Source: Phycomyces nitens (Eukaryota > Mucoromycota > Mucoromycetes > Mucorales > Phycomycetaceae). From it: DNA of 64,000 bases. This document shows, piece by piece, positions 54,509 through 64,000 of this stretch. The notes beneath the pieces are model-generated. The model was not told the DNA's origin, searched no databases, and was given only the letters and a program-made list of their open reading frames with translations. The position numbers and the translations under genes are program-made. The stretch is taken from contig JAHRBC010000007.1 of assembly GCA_022702545.1 (NCBI GenBank), positions 3,224,001 through 3,288,000 on the forward strand, in the 5' to 3' direction. Position 1 is the stretch's first letter, and each line of letters starts with the position of its first letter.

Positions 54509-55498
54509 ATGTCTCGACTCCTTTCAATCGTAAGCCTTTCCTCCTCCAAGTCCAGTCCTAACTGTTTTGCTAGAAAAAATTTAGTCCCCTCATAATATAC
54601 CAGGACAGCCGGCCAGCAAAGCCCTCTGACGATCAAATCCAACGACATTTACTAAGGACTGTCGAAATGCTACAGACAAATGCCCAGCAATGGACTGGCA
54701 TTCCAAAAGGTAAAATAAAATATATATATATAAAAAAGATCTAAAAAATCATATTAACCATTGTAAAATAGATGAACTTAAAGACTGGGCTAATGAGAAT
54801 ACGATCAACATCTTCTCGAGTACGAGTACAGATTCCAGTAATAGCAGCAACAGCAGCAGCAGCAGTAATAGCAGCAGTAATAGCAGCAATAGCAGTAATA
54901 GCACACGTGATAGTCCGCCTAGTCATTGGCGCGCGTGCCGTGATTCAGCATTTACACCACTTGACACGTCTGCCAATCCAAGGCTGGCCAAACAAGTCAT
55001 CAAGAAACGTCGACGGGGGAACCTTCCCAAAGAGGTCACAGAGTTCCTCAAGACCTGGCTTGTCCGACACAAAAAACACCCTTATCCAACCGAGAAAGAA
55101 AAGTTAGAGTTGGCCTATCGGACCGGCCTGACTGTGAACCAGATCTCCAACTGGTTCATAAATGCCAGGAGACGTATATTGCAGCCCATGTTAGAGTCCG
55201 AGAACATGAACCCATACAGACTGATGGGCTACTCTGAAAAGGACCCCACAAGAAGGCAGGGCATCTATGCCTACCACAGCTATCCAGGTAAATCAAGAAA
55301 TAGGGTTCACTTGTGGTGTACGTGAGAAAATAGGCATAAAAGGCAGATTATCGATAAGATTCTTGGACAGAAGATGTCAAACGAGAGTAACTCAAGGTTA
55401 TTAATATTTCTGTATTTATAGAAACTTTTAAAGACCAAGTACCTTGGCCATGGTTCCATCAGGCCAATCTGGCACCACTAGACATCCAGCCCATTTGA
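54509..55498 (+). CDS. TALE homeobox transcription factor
   Basis: Exons 54509-54529, 54574-54709, 54772-55287, 55422-55498; 249 aa. The homeodomain (about residues 126-188) is preceded by K-K-R-R-R-G-N-L-P-K. Helix 1 is V-T-E-F-L-K-T-W, followed by the three-residue TALE loop H-P-Y-P-T. The recognition helix N-Q-I-S-N-W180-F-I-N183-A-R-R-R carries the invariant Asn. N-terminal half has an Asn/Ser tract encoded by AGC/AAT repeats. TALE proteins in fungi control development or mating-like programmes; in Mucoromycota their targets are largely uncharacterised. The short C-terminal exon (E-T-F-K-D-Q-V-P-W-P-W-F) is Trp-rich. Confidence 0.9.
54836..54902 (+). repeat. AGC/AAT codon repeat (poly-Ser/Asn) in homeobox gene
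   Basis: About 22 codons of AGT/AGC/AAT encoding Ser and Asn, located upstream of the homeodomain; length polymorphism is expected. Confidence 0.85.
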
Positions 55499-56018
55499 TT
55501 CCAACTAATTCCAACCCTGTAAATTTATAATTGCTTTTATATATATACCTATTCTACAAAGATGAAAGTCATACATACCCTAATTACATATCTACATACA
55601 TTACATTACATTCTTATTATATATATATATATATAAATATAAATATTTTTGGTGACGTCGCTTGAATGACATTTGTACACTGACATTTCAAGACCAAATA
55701 ACCATTCTAATTTCCTTTTTTCGCCAGCCAGGCCGAGCGGAAGAACTTTTTGTTAATAAATATTTTATATGTATGATTCAATACTCTAATTTATTTGCCA
55801 ATGACCTGGCCAATTGCAGTGGGACAAGGTGTGTTGTATTTGAAGGAACAATTCCGTTCAGTCATCCGATCCAATCTATTCCATAAAATATATCATCCTG
55901 TTTACATAAAAGGTCTGTGCGCCTAGTAGTGTGATGCAGATCATGCAAAATATATGGTATTATATATAAAATTGCGATTTACTATCCTGTCAACATCACA
56001 CTTTATATATATATATAT
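55499..56018. other. Intergenic spacer left of transposon
   Basis: Homeobox 3' flank, TA repeats at 55617-55633 and 56003-56018. No gene. Confidence 0.5.
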
Positions 56019-57007
56019 AATATTATATTACAGTGTTTCCACTTGGGATTGAGACAAAGTTTGTTAGTTAGTTTTTTTTTTGGACGACTGAAAATTAATT
56101 TTTAGACAATAGAGGGGGATTTATGTTTGCTGCTTTATTATTACTACGCAGCAAAATTGAAGAAAATTCTAATCTTAAAAGGTTTTTTTGAAACCAAAGT
56201 GAAACCGCCCTTTTTTTTAGGGGGGTACTCATCTTGACAATAAAATGCAAAACTTGCTGAATAACCAAGTCATTTATATGGCATTTTTAATGGGCTGTAC
56301 AATGAAAAGTTCTGCAATATTACCATGTCTTGCTCTCATCTTCACTTGCTGTATACTTTCTACTAATGTCTAAAAAAAATATATGTATCAAGCACTAATG
56401 CCGAAAACAACTCCAAAATGATGCGTTTCAAGGAATCCTGCCCTTCTTTGCCAGTCAGGAAAGCTAGCCCTTTATAAAAGTGACAAAAACAGTTGGTAAT
56501 CTTGAAAGAATATCCAATACTCTTTTTCACCTGTCTGCAAAAGAGACCAGAGCAAAGAAGTACAGGCACAGATCATCAGTAATGAGTTAATTCCAGATGA
56601 TCTACTTTTGATACTTTGCCCAATATAAAGAGCCACAGTAAGAGCTTCTTGGACTCAATAGTTGCATATCTCTCTATCTTTATGGTACAAGCAAACAAAA
56701 AGTAGAGAAAACTGTCTATAATATTAAAGGTATGTTTAATTTGTACCTTTTTATTTTTATCATTCTAAATTACATATATTTGACAATATTCTATGCACAA
56801 ACAACTCGCCATTTGTCATATTTCCATTTGTGTAGTAATGGGTCGGAGTCCCAATATGAGATGGTCATTGTAACAAAAAAAAGGTCCTTTTTTGGCAATG
56901 TATTATAAAGCAAACATAAATCATTCTTGTAAAAAATTAATTTTCATTCGTCCAAAAATAAACTAACATCGTCTCAATCTCAAGTAGAAACACTGTAATA
57001 TAATATT
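56019..57007. mobile_element. Non-autonomous DNA transposon with ~85-bp terminal inverted repeats
   Basis: Left end 56019-56105 and right end 56928-57007 are reverse complements over most of their length: AATATTATATTACAGTGTTTC outermost (split with the opposite end CACTGTAATATAATATT), then GAGATTGAGAC, GGACGA and AAAATTAATTTT. The inner ~800 bp has no transposase frame. CAGTG-type ends in TA-rich flanks resemble Tc1/mariner elements, which duplicate TA, but the target duplication cannot be told from the AT-rich context. A decayed relative is at 13593-14460. Confidence 0.75.
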
Positions 57008-57109
57008 TTTTTTATATATGTAGGTATATATATATATATATATGGTTGTTGTGGTTGTTGTTGTTGTTGTTGTGTGTGTGTGTGTATACATTTGTATATA
57101 AATATTTTT

Positions 57110-58640
57110 TTAAACACTTTTATCTTCGTCTCGTTTAAGAACCATGTTGCCACCCATCTTAATTACTCTCCGCATCATTCTCTTCATGTTCTTTGGCTTC
57201 TTTTGATGGTCCCCAGAAGATGATCTGCCATCAGACTCTCCGTGTCCAATATATGTTGCGTCATCTCTTGAAAGACTGTCCTCTGTATCCTCCTCGCTAA
57301 TGTCGTGACGTGAACGAATCTTTCGGATGTTCAACTTTAAGTTGGAAATCGAATGGTTGAGTTTTGCAAGTGGGCTTGTTTTCTCTACCCATTGCCGAGA
57401 CAGAGGATGGCTGTAACACAGAGCTGCAAACTCTTTAAATGCCTCTCCAAGACAGCTCTCAACCTGATATGCCTGCGACGCTGAAAATAGGTACGACTGT
57501 CCGAATGGGTTGGCGGGTATCGTAGCAACCGGCTTGTTGGCCTCCATAAGGATCCGAAACAGCAGTGGTTGGGAGGCAGAGTCACGGTTGACCAGCAGGT
57601 CTTCTGTGGTGGAGAAGATGGAGAGCCATGGCTTCTCTGGGGGGTCTGGTCCATAGTCATAGTCATCGTCCAGCATGGACTGAAGTCCGTTTAGATTGAA
57701 CACCCAATCTGCGGTTGTACTCTTGGTTTTGCGAATCAAGCGATCGTATGATTTGGCCTTTGCCCTACCGGCCTCTCTCTTCGTCATTGGTGTTATTCGC
57801 CAGTAATTGTCATCGCAAGTCTCTCTCTCGAACCCAGAATCGATCCGGCGCAATCTCTTGTGTCCTCGGATGCTAAGCAGCTTTGAGTGCTCGATAATCA
57901 TCCGGGTCAGGAAATGACCGGCCTTTTCTGCCATCACCGGACTGCATTCAGAAGGCCCTAGAGTCACCTTGCCCATGGCCTCGCCCAGTCGGTAGGCGTC
58001 CATTCCGTTCTTTTCCTTGTAGTGCATAAGTTCCACCAGAAAGTCAAGTAGATCGATCAGCAGCTGTTCTCCCTGCTCAGTCAGCAGCCGCGACAGTCCA
58101 GAGAGCGTACAGGCTAAGTGTACAATTTTTTTTTAGCTCAAGGTTTGGTACACCAGTCTTGCTTACTTTCATAATTTATCATTCGCCACGTCTTTTTGGA
58201 TATTATTCTCTCTTGACAGCACACCAGGATATCCTGCATCAATGTGGCAACCGAATGAATGTCGACATAGGTCAGGTCAAGTGCCGAGCATCGGTGCCGC
58301 TTAAACACCTTGATAAACAACACGCTGTTTGGAACTAATGTTCTTTTTAGATATTTATTGAGGGGCAAGGGAAAGGGGAAACGAGGAGGCAGGCAGAGGG
58401 GGAAAAAAAAAGGCCAACATACTAAAAAAAAAAAGGCTTCATCTTACCTGACTTTCTCAACAGCTTGCGTTCTTCTAACCCTAAATGTGGCGTATTATTA
58501 TAATTATAATTATAATTATAGTATTATTATGATTATTATTATTATTATTATTATGATTATTATTAATGTTTGTGCCATTGTTGTGTATCATCATTTACCT
58601 CGATGTCTTATTTCATCCATACAAAGATGGACTACTTGGG
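57110..58640 (-). CDS. Msb1/Mug8-like RhoGAP-fold protein (5' end unresolved)
   Basis: Exons in transcript order: 58640-58599, 58480-58448, 58334-58167, 58113-57110, all phase-compatible; at least ~415 aa, and the true start lies further upstream. The joined part reads V-V-H-L-C-M-D-E-I-R-H-R-G-L-E-E-R-K-L-L, V-P-N-S-V-L-F-I-K-V-F, then L-L-T-E-Q-G-E-Q-L-L and Y-R-L-G-E-A-M-G-K-V-T-L-G-P, and A-G-H-F-L-T-R-M-I-I-E-H-S-K. This resembles the Msb1/Mug8 domain, a RhoGAP-like fold of fungal polarity scaffolds acting with Cdc42/Rho. No arginine finger could be assigned. C-terminal tail is basic (K-K-P-K-N-M-K-R-M-M-R-R). Only the main exon is certain; the small 5' exons rest on splice sites and phase. 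The alternative acceptor at about 58422 would give a longer, Pro-rich junction. Confidence 0.6.
58498..58566. repeat. TTA/ATTAT repeat in Msb1-like intron
   Basis: Alternating AATTAT and TTA units inside the intron between exons 58640-58599 and 58480-58448. Confidence 0.8.
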
Positions 58641-58980
58641 CTGCAAAATCAAAGGAGTAGTACATTGAATGTTCTTTTTAGGAAATCACAAATTAATAGT
58701 AATATGTTTATATTTGAGGTGTATTTATATTTGAGTTGTACGTTTGTGTAGGTAGGTAGGTAGTTGTGGGCGTATGCTTGTGCGTGTATTTGGGCGTGTA
58801 TTTTAGACGTGCGTTTCTGTGTGGGATATAATCAATTCATGGAATTGAACCAAGAGATAAATGTATAAAATATTATTAGTAATAGTTTGGCCGACTCTCT
58901 CTTTTTTTTTTAAAATAAAATAAAGTAAATATTTCTCGATCAATTATATAATAAATATAATTAAATAAATAAAAAAGGTT

Positions 58981-59084
58981 AAGAAGAAGAAGAAGAAGAG
59001 GAGGAGGAGGAGGAGGAGAGGGGGAAAGAGGGAGAGAAAGGAGAAGAGAGAAAGAGAAAGAAAGAGAAAGGGAAGAAAGAGAGA
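58981..59084 (+). repeat. 104-nt pure purine tract
   Basis: GAA, then GGA, then GA/GAAA units without a single pyrimidine on the + strand. Long open frames across it on the - strand (Leu/Ser/Pro) are artefacts of composition. Confidence 0.9.
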
Positions 59085-60864
59085 TAAATATAAAATAATA
59101 AAGAACAAGAACAAGAACAAGAACAGGAAGACGAAGACGAAGAGGATGAAAATAAGCAAAACCCCCTTTGGTATCAAGGAGCCCAAGAAACAGAATAAGA
59201 ATACAAAATAAGAGCAAGATCTATAAATTATAAATCATCATTGTGTTGCATGTATGTTACTGCTGTCATTGCCAATTAAATAACGATCAGTTATCTGGCT
59301 TTCTTTCTTTCTTTGCTTGCTTGCTTGGTTTCTTTCTCATTCGTCTATTTACCTTTTGTTGTTTATGTATTCTGTCTTGCAGGCTGTCATGTACATACTG
59401 TCTGTTGATCATGTTCTTGCACACATGATATTGTACTTGTTCAATTGTTACATACAAATGTAAATTGTAAATGCCTGTTGGATTCTTTGTACAAAATAAA
59501 AATAAAAATAAAAATAAAAATATTAAATTGGTTAAAGAGGGATCAAGATATTTTGATGTTAGTCTAAAGGGGCTTGACTCCAAGGGATAAAAGTTACTCC
59601 AAGGGATTGTTTTCAAAAATGAGAATGAAAGCAAAAGAAGAAGAGTTCAATGTAATTCAAAAAATGTAAATAAAGATTTGTTTGTTTTGACTTCTTAAAA
59701 TGATGTGCGTAGTGAAGCAGCGTAGTATATGCATGGCCAATGGTTTTGAATAGATCATTTAGTTTCTGATGGCGTTGTATTCAATAGATATTTCAATTGT
59801 GTGTTTCTTTATATCATGTACAAAATAAATAGGAGAATAAGGAAGCCATAAAGGGGAAACAGGGAAGCCGGGGGGGTTAGATGGGTTTAGTTTTAAACAA
59901 TCAGAAAGAAGATCAAATGTGTAATGAGCTATGAGTGTGTGTGTGTGTGTGTGTGTGTGAGTGAGTGTGAGCAACTTGCAAAAAGCCAAAGAGGAAGAAA
60001 TTGATATCTCATATTTGATCATTCAACCTCTAGCCATCAGTACATGCTCAGTCCATCAATACACACTACAGATATGTATACATCCCTACAAAGCAGGAGC
60101 TACTTGCCACCGTTTGAAACCAAAACCAGTTCTCAGTTCATACTTTTACAGCAAGCATGGTGTCTTTATTAGGGCACAATTGAGAAACATTTAAGAACAT
60201 ATAAAGTGTACTGCCAACCGTACATTTCAAACAACCCAAAGGAATTTACGGTAGTCTTTAGAATCCCAAGGAGACTCTATTGCTCTTTATTTTATTTTAT
60301 TTTATTTGAGCTCTAGGTGCAAATGCTAGAGATTAAAAATAAATAGCTTCTCAAACCAAGCATTTCATGTATGTAAAAAAGAAAAGAAAAGAAGCTTAAA
60401 CCCTCAAGATCTATTGTTACTACAGTCATGCTTACCGCACAGAGTTAAGGTACTTCAAAACATACAGGCATGTAAAGGTCAAGGTGATAAATTTACCTCT
60501 AGGTTTGATAGGATGACGTTACATTTCTCTTTAAACCAGTCTTGTAAGAATTGTCAACATTGTACAAGATCTTGAGTCCAAAGTCAAGATTTCAATTCTT
60601 GCCTGACGATTGTTCAAGGCAAAAAAAAAGAGAGTGCTTTATCTTGATCAATTGGTTTCTTTACAATTCTTGAAATCAGATCCATATCTTGACCTGTATA
60701 TCCTTTCTAATCTTGGGCTACACCCAATCTTTCCTTCCATTCAAGCTTGGAAAAAGTTGTTTCAAGCCTTGGTCCAAAGAATTGAGAGCATAGAGACAAG
60801 AAATGCATCCATGTAATCATGATAAAGTCACCAGCAGTATGAGATGTACAAATTCCAGAACTAT

Positions 60865-61095
60865 CTATAGCAAATAAAAAAGCACAATTGGTATCATTGA
60901 GCATCTGGTTCTGATCAAGGGCATCAAACCAAAAAGTGAATGAATGATGTTTATTGCCCTCTTGGTCTTTGTGCGGCCAACCGCATTATCTGCCGTCTTT
61001 GCCCAACCTTGCTGGTGGGCCAAATTGACATTGAGCCCTGCTTCTTCAAAGGCATAATAGGTCTTGGAAAACATGGCTAGCTCTAGGAGAGACAT
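60865..61095 (-). pseudogene. Possible Tc1-type transposase fragment
   Basis: The minus-strand frame contains F-E-E-A-G-L-N-V-N-L-A-H-Q-Q-G-W-A-K-T-A and then T-K-T-K-R-A-I-N-I-I, a pattern like the D-E-A-G-F-N...G-W-A...T-x-R-x-x-N-I block around the second catalytic Asp of Tc1/DDE_3 transposases. Here the Asp position is Glu. The frame breaks soon after, so this is at best a dead fragment. Flanking inverted repeats were not identified. Confidence 0.35.
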
Positions 61096-62373
61096 TTACC
61101 AAGATTCATTTCTTATCGGATTTAATCTTTGGGACATTTAGAGTCTCTTTGACATTTCTTGTCTTGAAAGATGTCCAATGTCATTATGAATAACAATTAA
61201 ATAAAGATCATGTTTGCAACACTTGCAATATTCTAGACGTTATTTGGATACTAATTAATAATATCAAGATGCTTTAATTAAGGAATCATCAACATTTTAG
61301 AGAGAACATCACTACTTACAAGAATTAAAAAGTCACGACTTTGGAACGATGAATGAATGTCAAAGAAAATGGTGTGTCCCTAAAATTAGCTTTTTTATTT
61401 TCCACCAAAATAAAAATGACATCCTATGAAAATTCAGGACCTCCTATATACATTATTTACACTCAGTATTATATAATTTTTCGCCATTTTAAATATAAAG
61501 CTGTATAGAATTAAACAACAGACATTTGGGGATTCAGAGTATTTACAAGCTCTTTTTTTTTGGAAATAGATACGCTATAAAAATATAAAGTTTCAATTTG
61601 CCATTTTAGGCATACTTTATATCCAATAACAGGTAAACCTTAAACCAATATTACACTCGGGGATATAAAATTAACAGGTACAATACAATTGATTGGCTAA
61701 TGTCAAATACAGACTATATAGTGAAAGATCAGACTCGAATCTTCACTAATCCCGTGTAACATTAGTGAACATTGGTTTGGGAAATAAAAGGTGTTTCCTC
61801 AAATGTATCCAATATTAGTGTTCTTACAAGCTGTTCATTTTTTTATATAGTGTCAGTAAAGAGTATGTCTTATTTAGTATAGGACTATGCATAAACTATT
61901 CTTGAGCTATAAAATACACAATTGTCTTTGGTTCTTGTAATGTGATTGGAGCGTTGTATTAAAGGTGATTCTAACGGTTTAGACAACCAGACAACCAGAC
62001 AAACGCGATTATCGTTTATACTGTTGGTGCTTGGTCGAGACAGCCAAGAACCACATACTGATATATGAATATATATATGCACATATATGTATATACATGT
62101 AGTTTAATAGCCTTTACAAGTTGACATATCACTCTAGTCGCAGTACCATGATTGGTTTTAAGAATAGGCTCATACAGATGTTTGGAGAAAGAAAGGAAAA
62201 AAAAAAGACAAATCATGTGACTTTGAAAATGATGGATTTTTAGAGACGAGCGCAGTCTAATGAACAAGAAATCACAAATAAAATATAATAAAGAAAAAAA
62301 GAAGTCCAGTCCTCTTTTTTTTTTGCTGCAAGAGAAACGCTGAATTCATAAGCTTCATCCCTTAGATTCCATA

Positions 62374-64000
62374 ATGTCCAACGGTAAAGTAGTCTTTATT
62401 TCCATTTCATTTATTTCGCAATAAACATCATTACGCACATTTGATTATTGCGATTATTATCGTTTTACGTGGAACATCAATACTACCAAGACAACAAAAA
62501 CAAAAACAAAAATAACAGCAAAAGAGAGAGAAAGACACCAACCAGCACAGGAATCCCACAATACTTTTCAAATACATCAAATCCTCTAGTCCAACCTTGA
62601 TTTGATTTCAAAAAAACAAAAAAACAAAAAAAACAGCAGCAAGAGTCAGCATTAAACAACATCACAAACATTGACAATTCGCGTTTGATTCTCTAAACCG
62701 TACATGCCTTGCGAACATCACTTGAGGATAATCACATTCCAAACAAACAACCACTTTATATATATTTTCTGGATTGGATTTCACTAAATAAATAAATAAA
62801 TATATATATATATTTATACATTACGCATTTATTTGGAATCTAGATCCAATTGATAGCATCACCCTGAGACTCGGTGATCTTACCACTGCCAAACGTAAGT
62901 GACTGTAATAAGCTCATAATCTTGATTGTGGCTTCTTCAAAGTAACATCTAATCCGATTTACACACACACACACACACACACACACTAGCTTCCCAGGCA
63001 TCGTCAAGTGGATGTATGTAAATAATAAAGACAGGATATTATGCACATTCATGTATGTGTAAACCTTTCCCGGATCTTATTGACATTTATATAGCTCCTC
63101 AGAAAAATGACTCAAAGGAACCTCAGGCTCCACCCAAAGGTACAATCTAGATCCATCCTCCACTTGCTCACCTGTCCTGTAGCTCCTGCAACCGAAACCA
63201 AGCCAGAGCCAAAGCCAGAGGCAGAAGCAGAGGCAGAGGCAGAGGCAGAGGCAGACAACTCGAACCTCATTGAGAACAGACACACCGTACTGGTAAAACT
63301 GGCCGATCAACAGGCCGATCCAGATTCTCCTCTTTATTCTGTCAAGAACTTTGAAGACCTTGGTTTGTAAGTCGTATAGATGTATAGGTATCAGTTGCTT
63401 AAATGTCTTTTTTTTTGAATTTGCAGGAGTCAGGAACTCTTGACCGGTCTTTACGAAATGAAGTTCTCAAAGCCTTCAAAGATTCAAGAACGCGCATTGC
63501 CATTGCTTCTTTCCAACCCGTAAGTACCTTTGATGAGCTTGGTTTGTACTAAAGCAGGGTATTATGCATCTAGTCCAAGAAACATGATTGGTCAGTCCCA
63601 GAGTGGCACCGGAAAGACTGCTGCATTCGTATTGACCATGTTGACTCGTGTGGATATGAATGTCAGGCAACCCCAGGTAAGGCCAAGACCAAAAGGTGTG
63701 GTGGCAATGTAAGCTAAGATGTGTAATGATAGGCTATTTGCCTAGCCCCCTCCCGAGAGTTGGCTCGTCAGATCATGGATGTTGCTCAACAAATGTCAAA
63801 ATACACCAACATTACCAAGGCATTGGTTGTAAAGGACTCAATTGCCAAGAACCAACCTGTAAATGCACAGATTATTGTCGGTACTCCTGGTTCAGTCCAG
63901 GACGTGATCCGTAAACGCCTCTTGCCAATCAATAACATCAAGATCTTTGTGCTGGATGAGGCAGACAACATGCTGGATCAGTCTGGTCTTGGTGACCAAA
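62374..64000 (+). CDS. dbp5: DEAD-box mRNA-export helicase DBP5/RAT8, 3' end beyond window
   Basis: Proposed exons 62374-62383 (M-S-N), 63095-63139, 63183-63366, 63427-63519, 63574-63676, 63733-64000 (continues off the edge); phases join. DBP5 remodels mRNPs at the cytoplasmic side of nuclear pores, activated by Gle1-IP6. Diagnostic: [18 protein letters not shown]-motif F-S-K-P-S-K-I-Q-E, motif I S-Q-S-G-T-G-K-T, Ia A-P-S-R-E-L-A-R, Ib [14 protein letters not shown]. An Ala/Glu-repeat precedes the core. Exons from 63183 on are secure; the first two are inferred from phase and splice sites, and imply a 711-nt first intron, much longer than the others here. About half the helicase, including RecA domain 2, is missing. 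Confidence 0.9.
62840..62995 (-). other. Small unexplained antisense frame in the DBP5 first intron
   Basis: A minus-strand frame starting at ATG 63001 or so runs M-P-G-K-L, crosses a GT repeat (Cys/Val) and continues [15 protein letters not shown] to W-I and a stop at 62840. The part after the repeat looks protein-like, but I recognise no family. It may be a spliced minus-strand micro-gene or chance. Confidence 0.2.
63220..63255 (+). repeat. GCAGAG repeat encoding an Ala-Glu run in DBP5
   Basis: Six near-perfect hexamers giving E-A-E-A-E-A in the unstructured N-terminal extension of the helicase. Confidence 0.9.

Larger units (their letters stand above)
58641..62373. other. Long gene-free region
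   Basis: 3.7 kb. It must contain the start of the Msb1-like gene. It also has a pure purine tract at 58981-59084, AAAAT repeats at 59494-59520, a GT repeat at 59936-59961, a possible transposase relic at 60865-61095, and the DBP5 promoter at the right end. No complete gene was found on either strand. Confidence 0.5.

Noticed and set aside
58876..59217. 113-codon Leu/Ser/Pro frame on the minus strand
   Set aside because: It is the complement of the homopurine tract; composition alone explains the lack of stops.
1..64000. CRISPR arrays, tRNA or rRNA genes
   Set aside because: No regularly spaced repeats, cloverleaf with A/B boxes or rRNA-like stretches were seen by eye. The regular repeats present are microsatellites or coding minisatellites. 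A dedicated tRNA scan was not possible.

Overview
The window is nuclear DNA from a filamentous, early-diverging fungus, most likely Mucoromycota (Phycomyces/Mucor type). This is inferred from AT-rich spacers, short GT-AG introns (about 40-120 nt) in most housekeeping genes, a large family of F-box/leucine-rich-repeat paralogs, and a gene set (NOC4, Dbp5, uL4, Delta9 desaturase with fused cytochrome b5, BORCS8-like, AMSH-like) of the expected fungal kind. Exon structures below were built by hand from splice signals, reading phase and conserved protein motifs. No search or RNA evidence was available.

Left part (1 to about 27.3 kb) is an accessory, gene-poor region. It holds six related F-box/LRR-like genes: three in tandem on + (the first cut by the window edge) and three on -. 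Between them lie a DAL5-type MFS transporter, a bHLH transcription factor, a small orphan helix-turn-helix ORF and long AT-rich spacers. The paralogs share an N-terminal F-box, a diverged LRR core and a C-terminal module that I do not recognise as a named domain. They look like substrate-receptor subunits of SCF ubiquitin ligases under rapid expansion.

Right part (about 28.9 to 64 kb) is a compact housekeeping block: NOC4 (ribosome biogenesis), an ISH1/MSC1-like secretory protein, Delta9 fatty-acid desaturase, a membrane-anchored expansin-like protein, a MULE-transposase-like gene with a SWIM finger, a DCAF4-like WD40 protein, the nucleoporin NUP42, a THEM6-like thioesterase, a BORCS8-like protein, an AMSH-type JAMM deubiquitinase divergent from ribosomal protein uL4, a kinesin-4-like motor, a TALE homeobox factor, an Msb1/Mug8-like RhoGAP-fold protein and the 5' part of the mRNA-export helicase DBP5.

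Mobile DNA: a ~1 kb non-autonomous element with ~85-bp terminal inverted repeats at 56.0-57.0 kb, a degraded relative at 13.6-14.5 kb, and a possible Tc1-type transposase relic near 61 kb. Noteworthy gene-structure features are three introns with the same GCAAGT (GC-AG) donor in the AMSH-like and kinesin genes, an 8-nt micro-exon in the thioesterase gene, and an initiator ATG alone in exon 1 of the uL4 gene.
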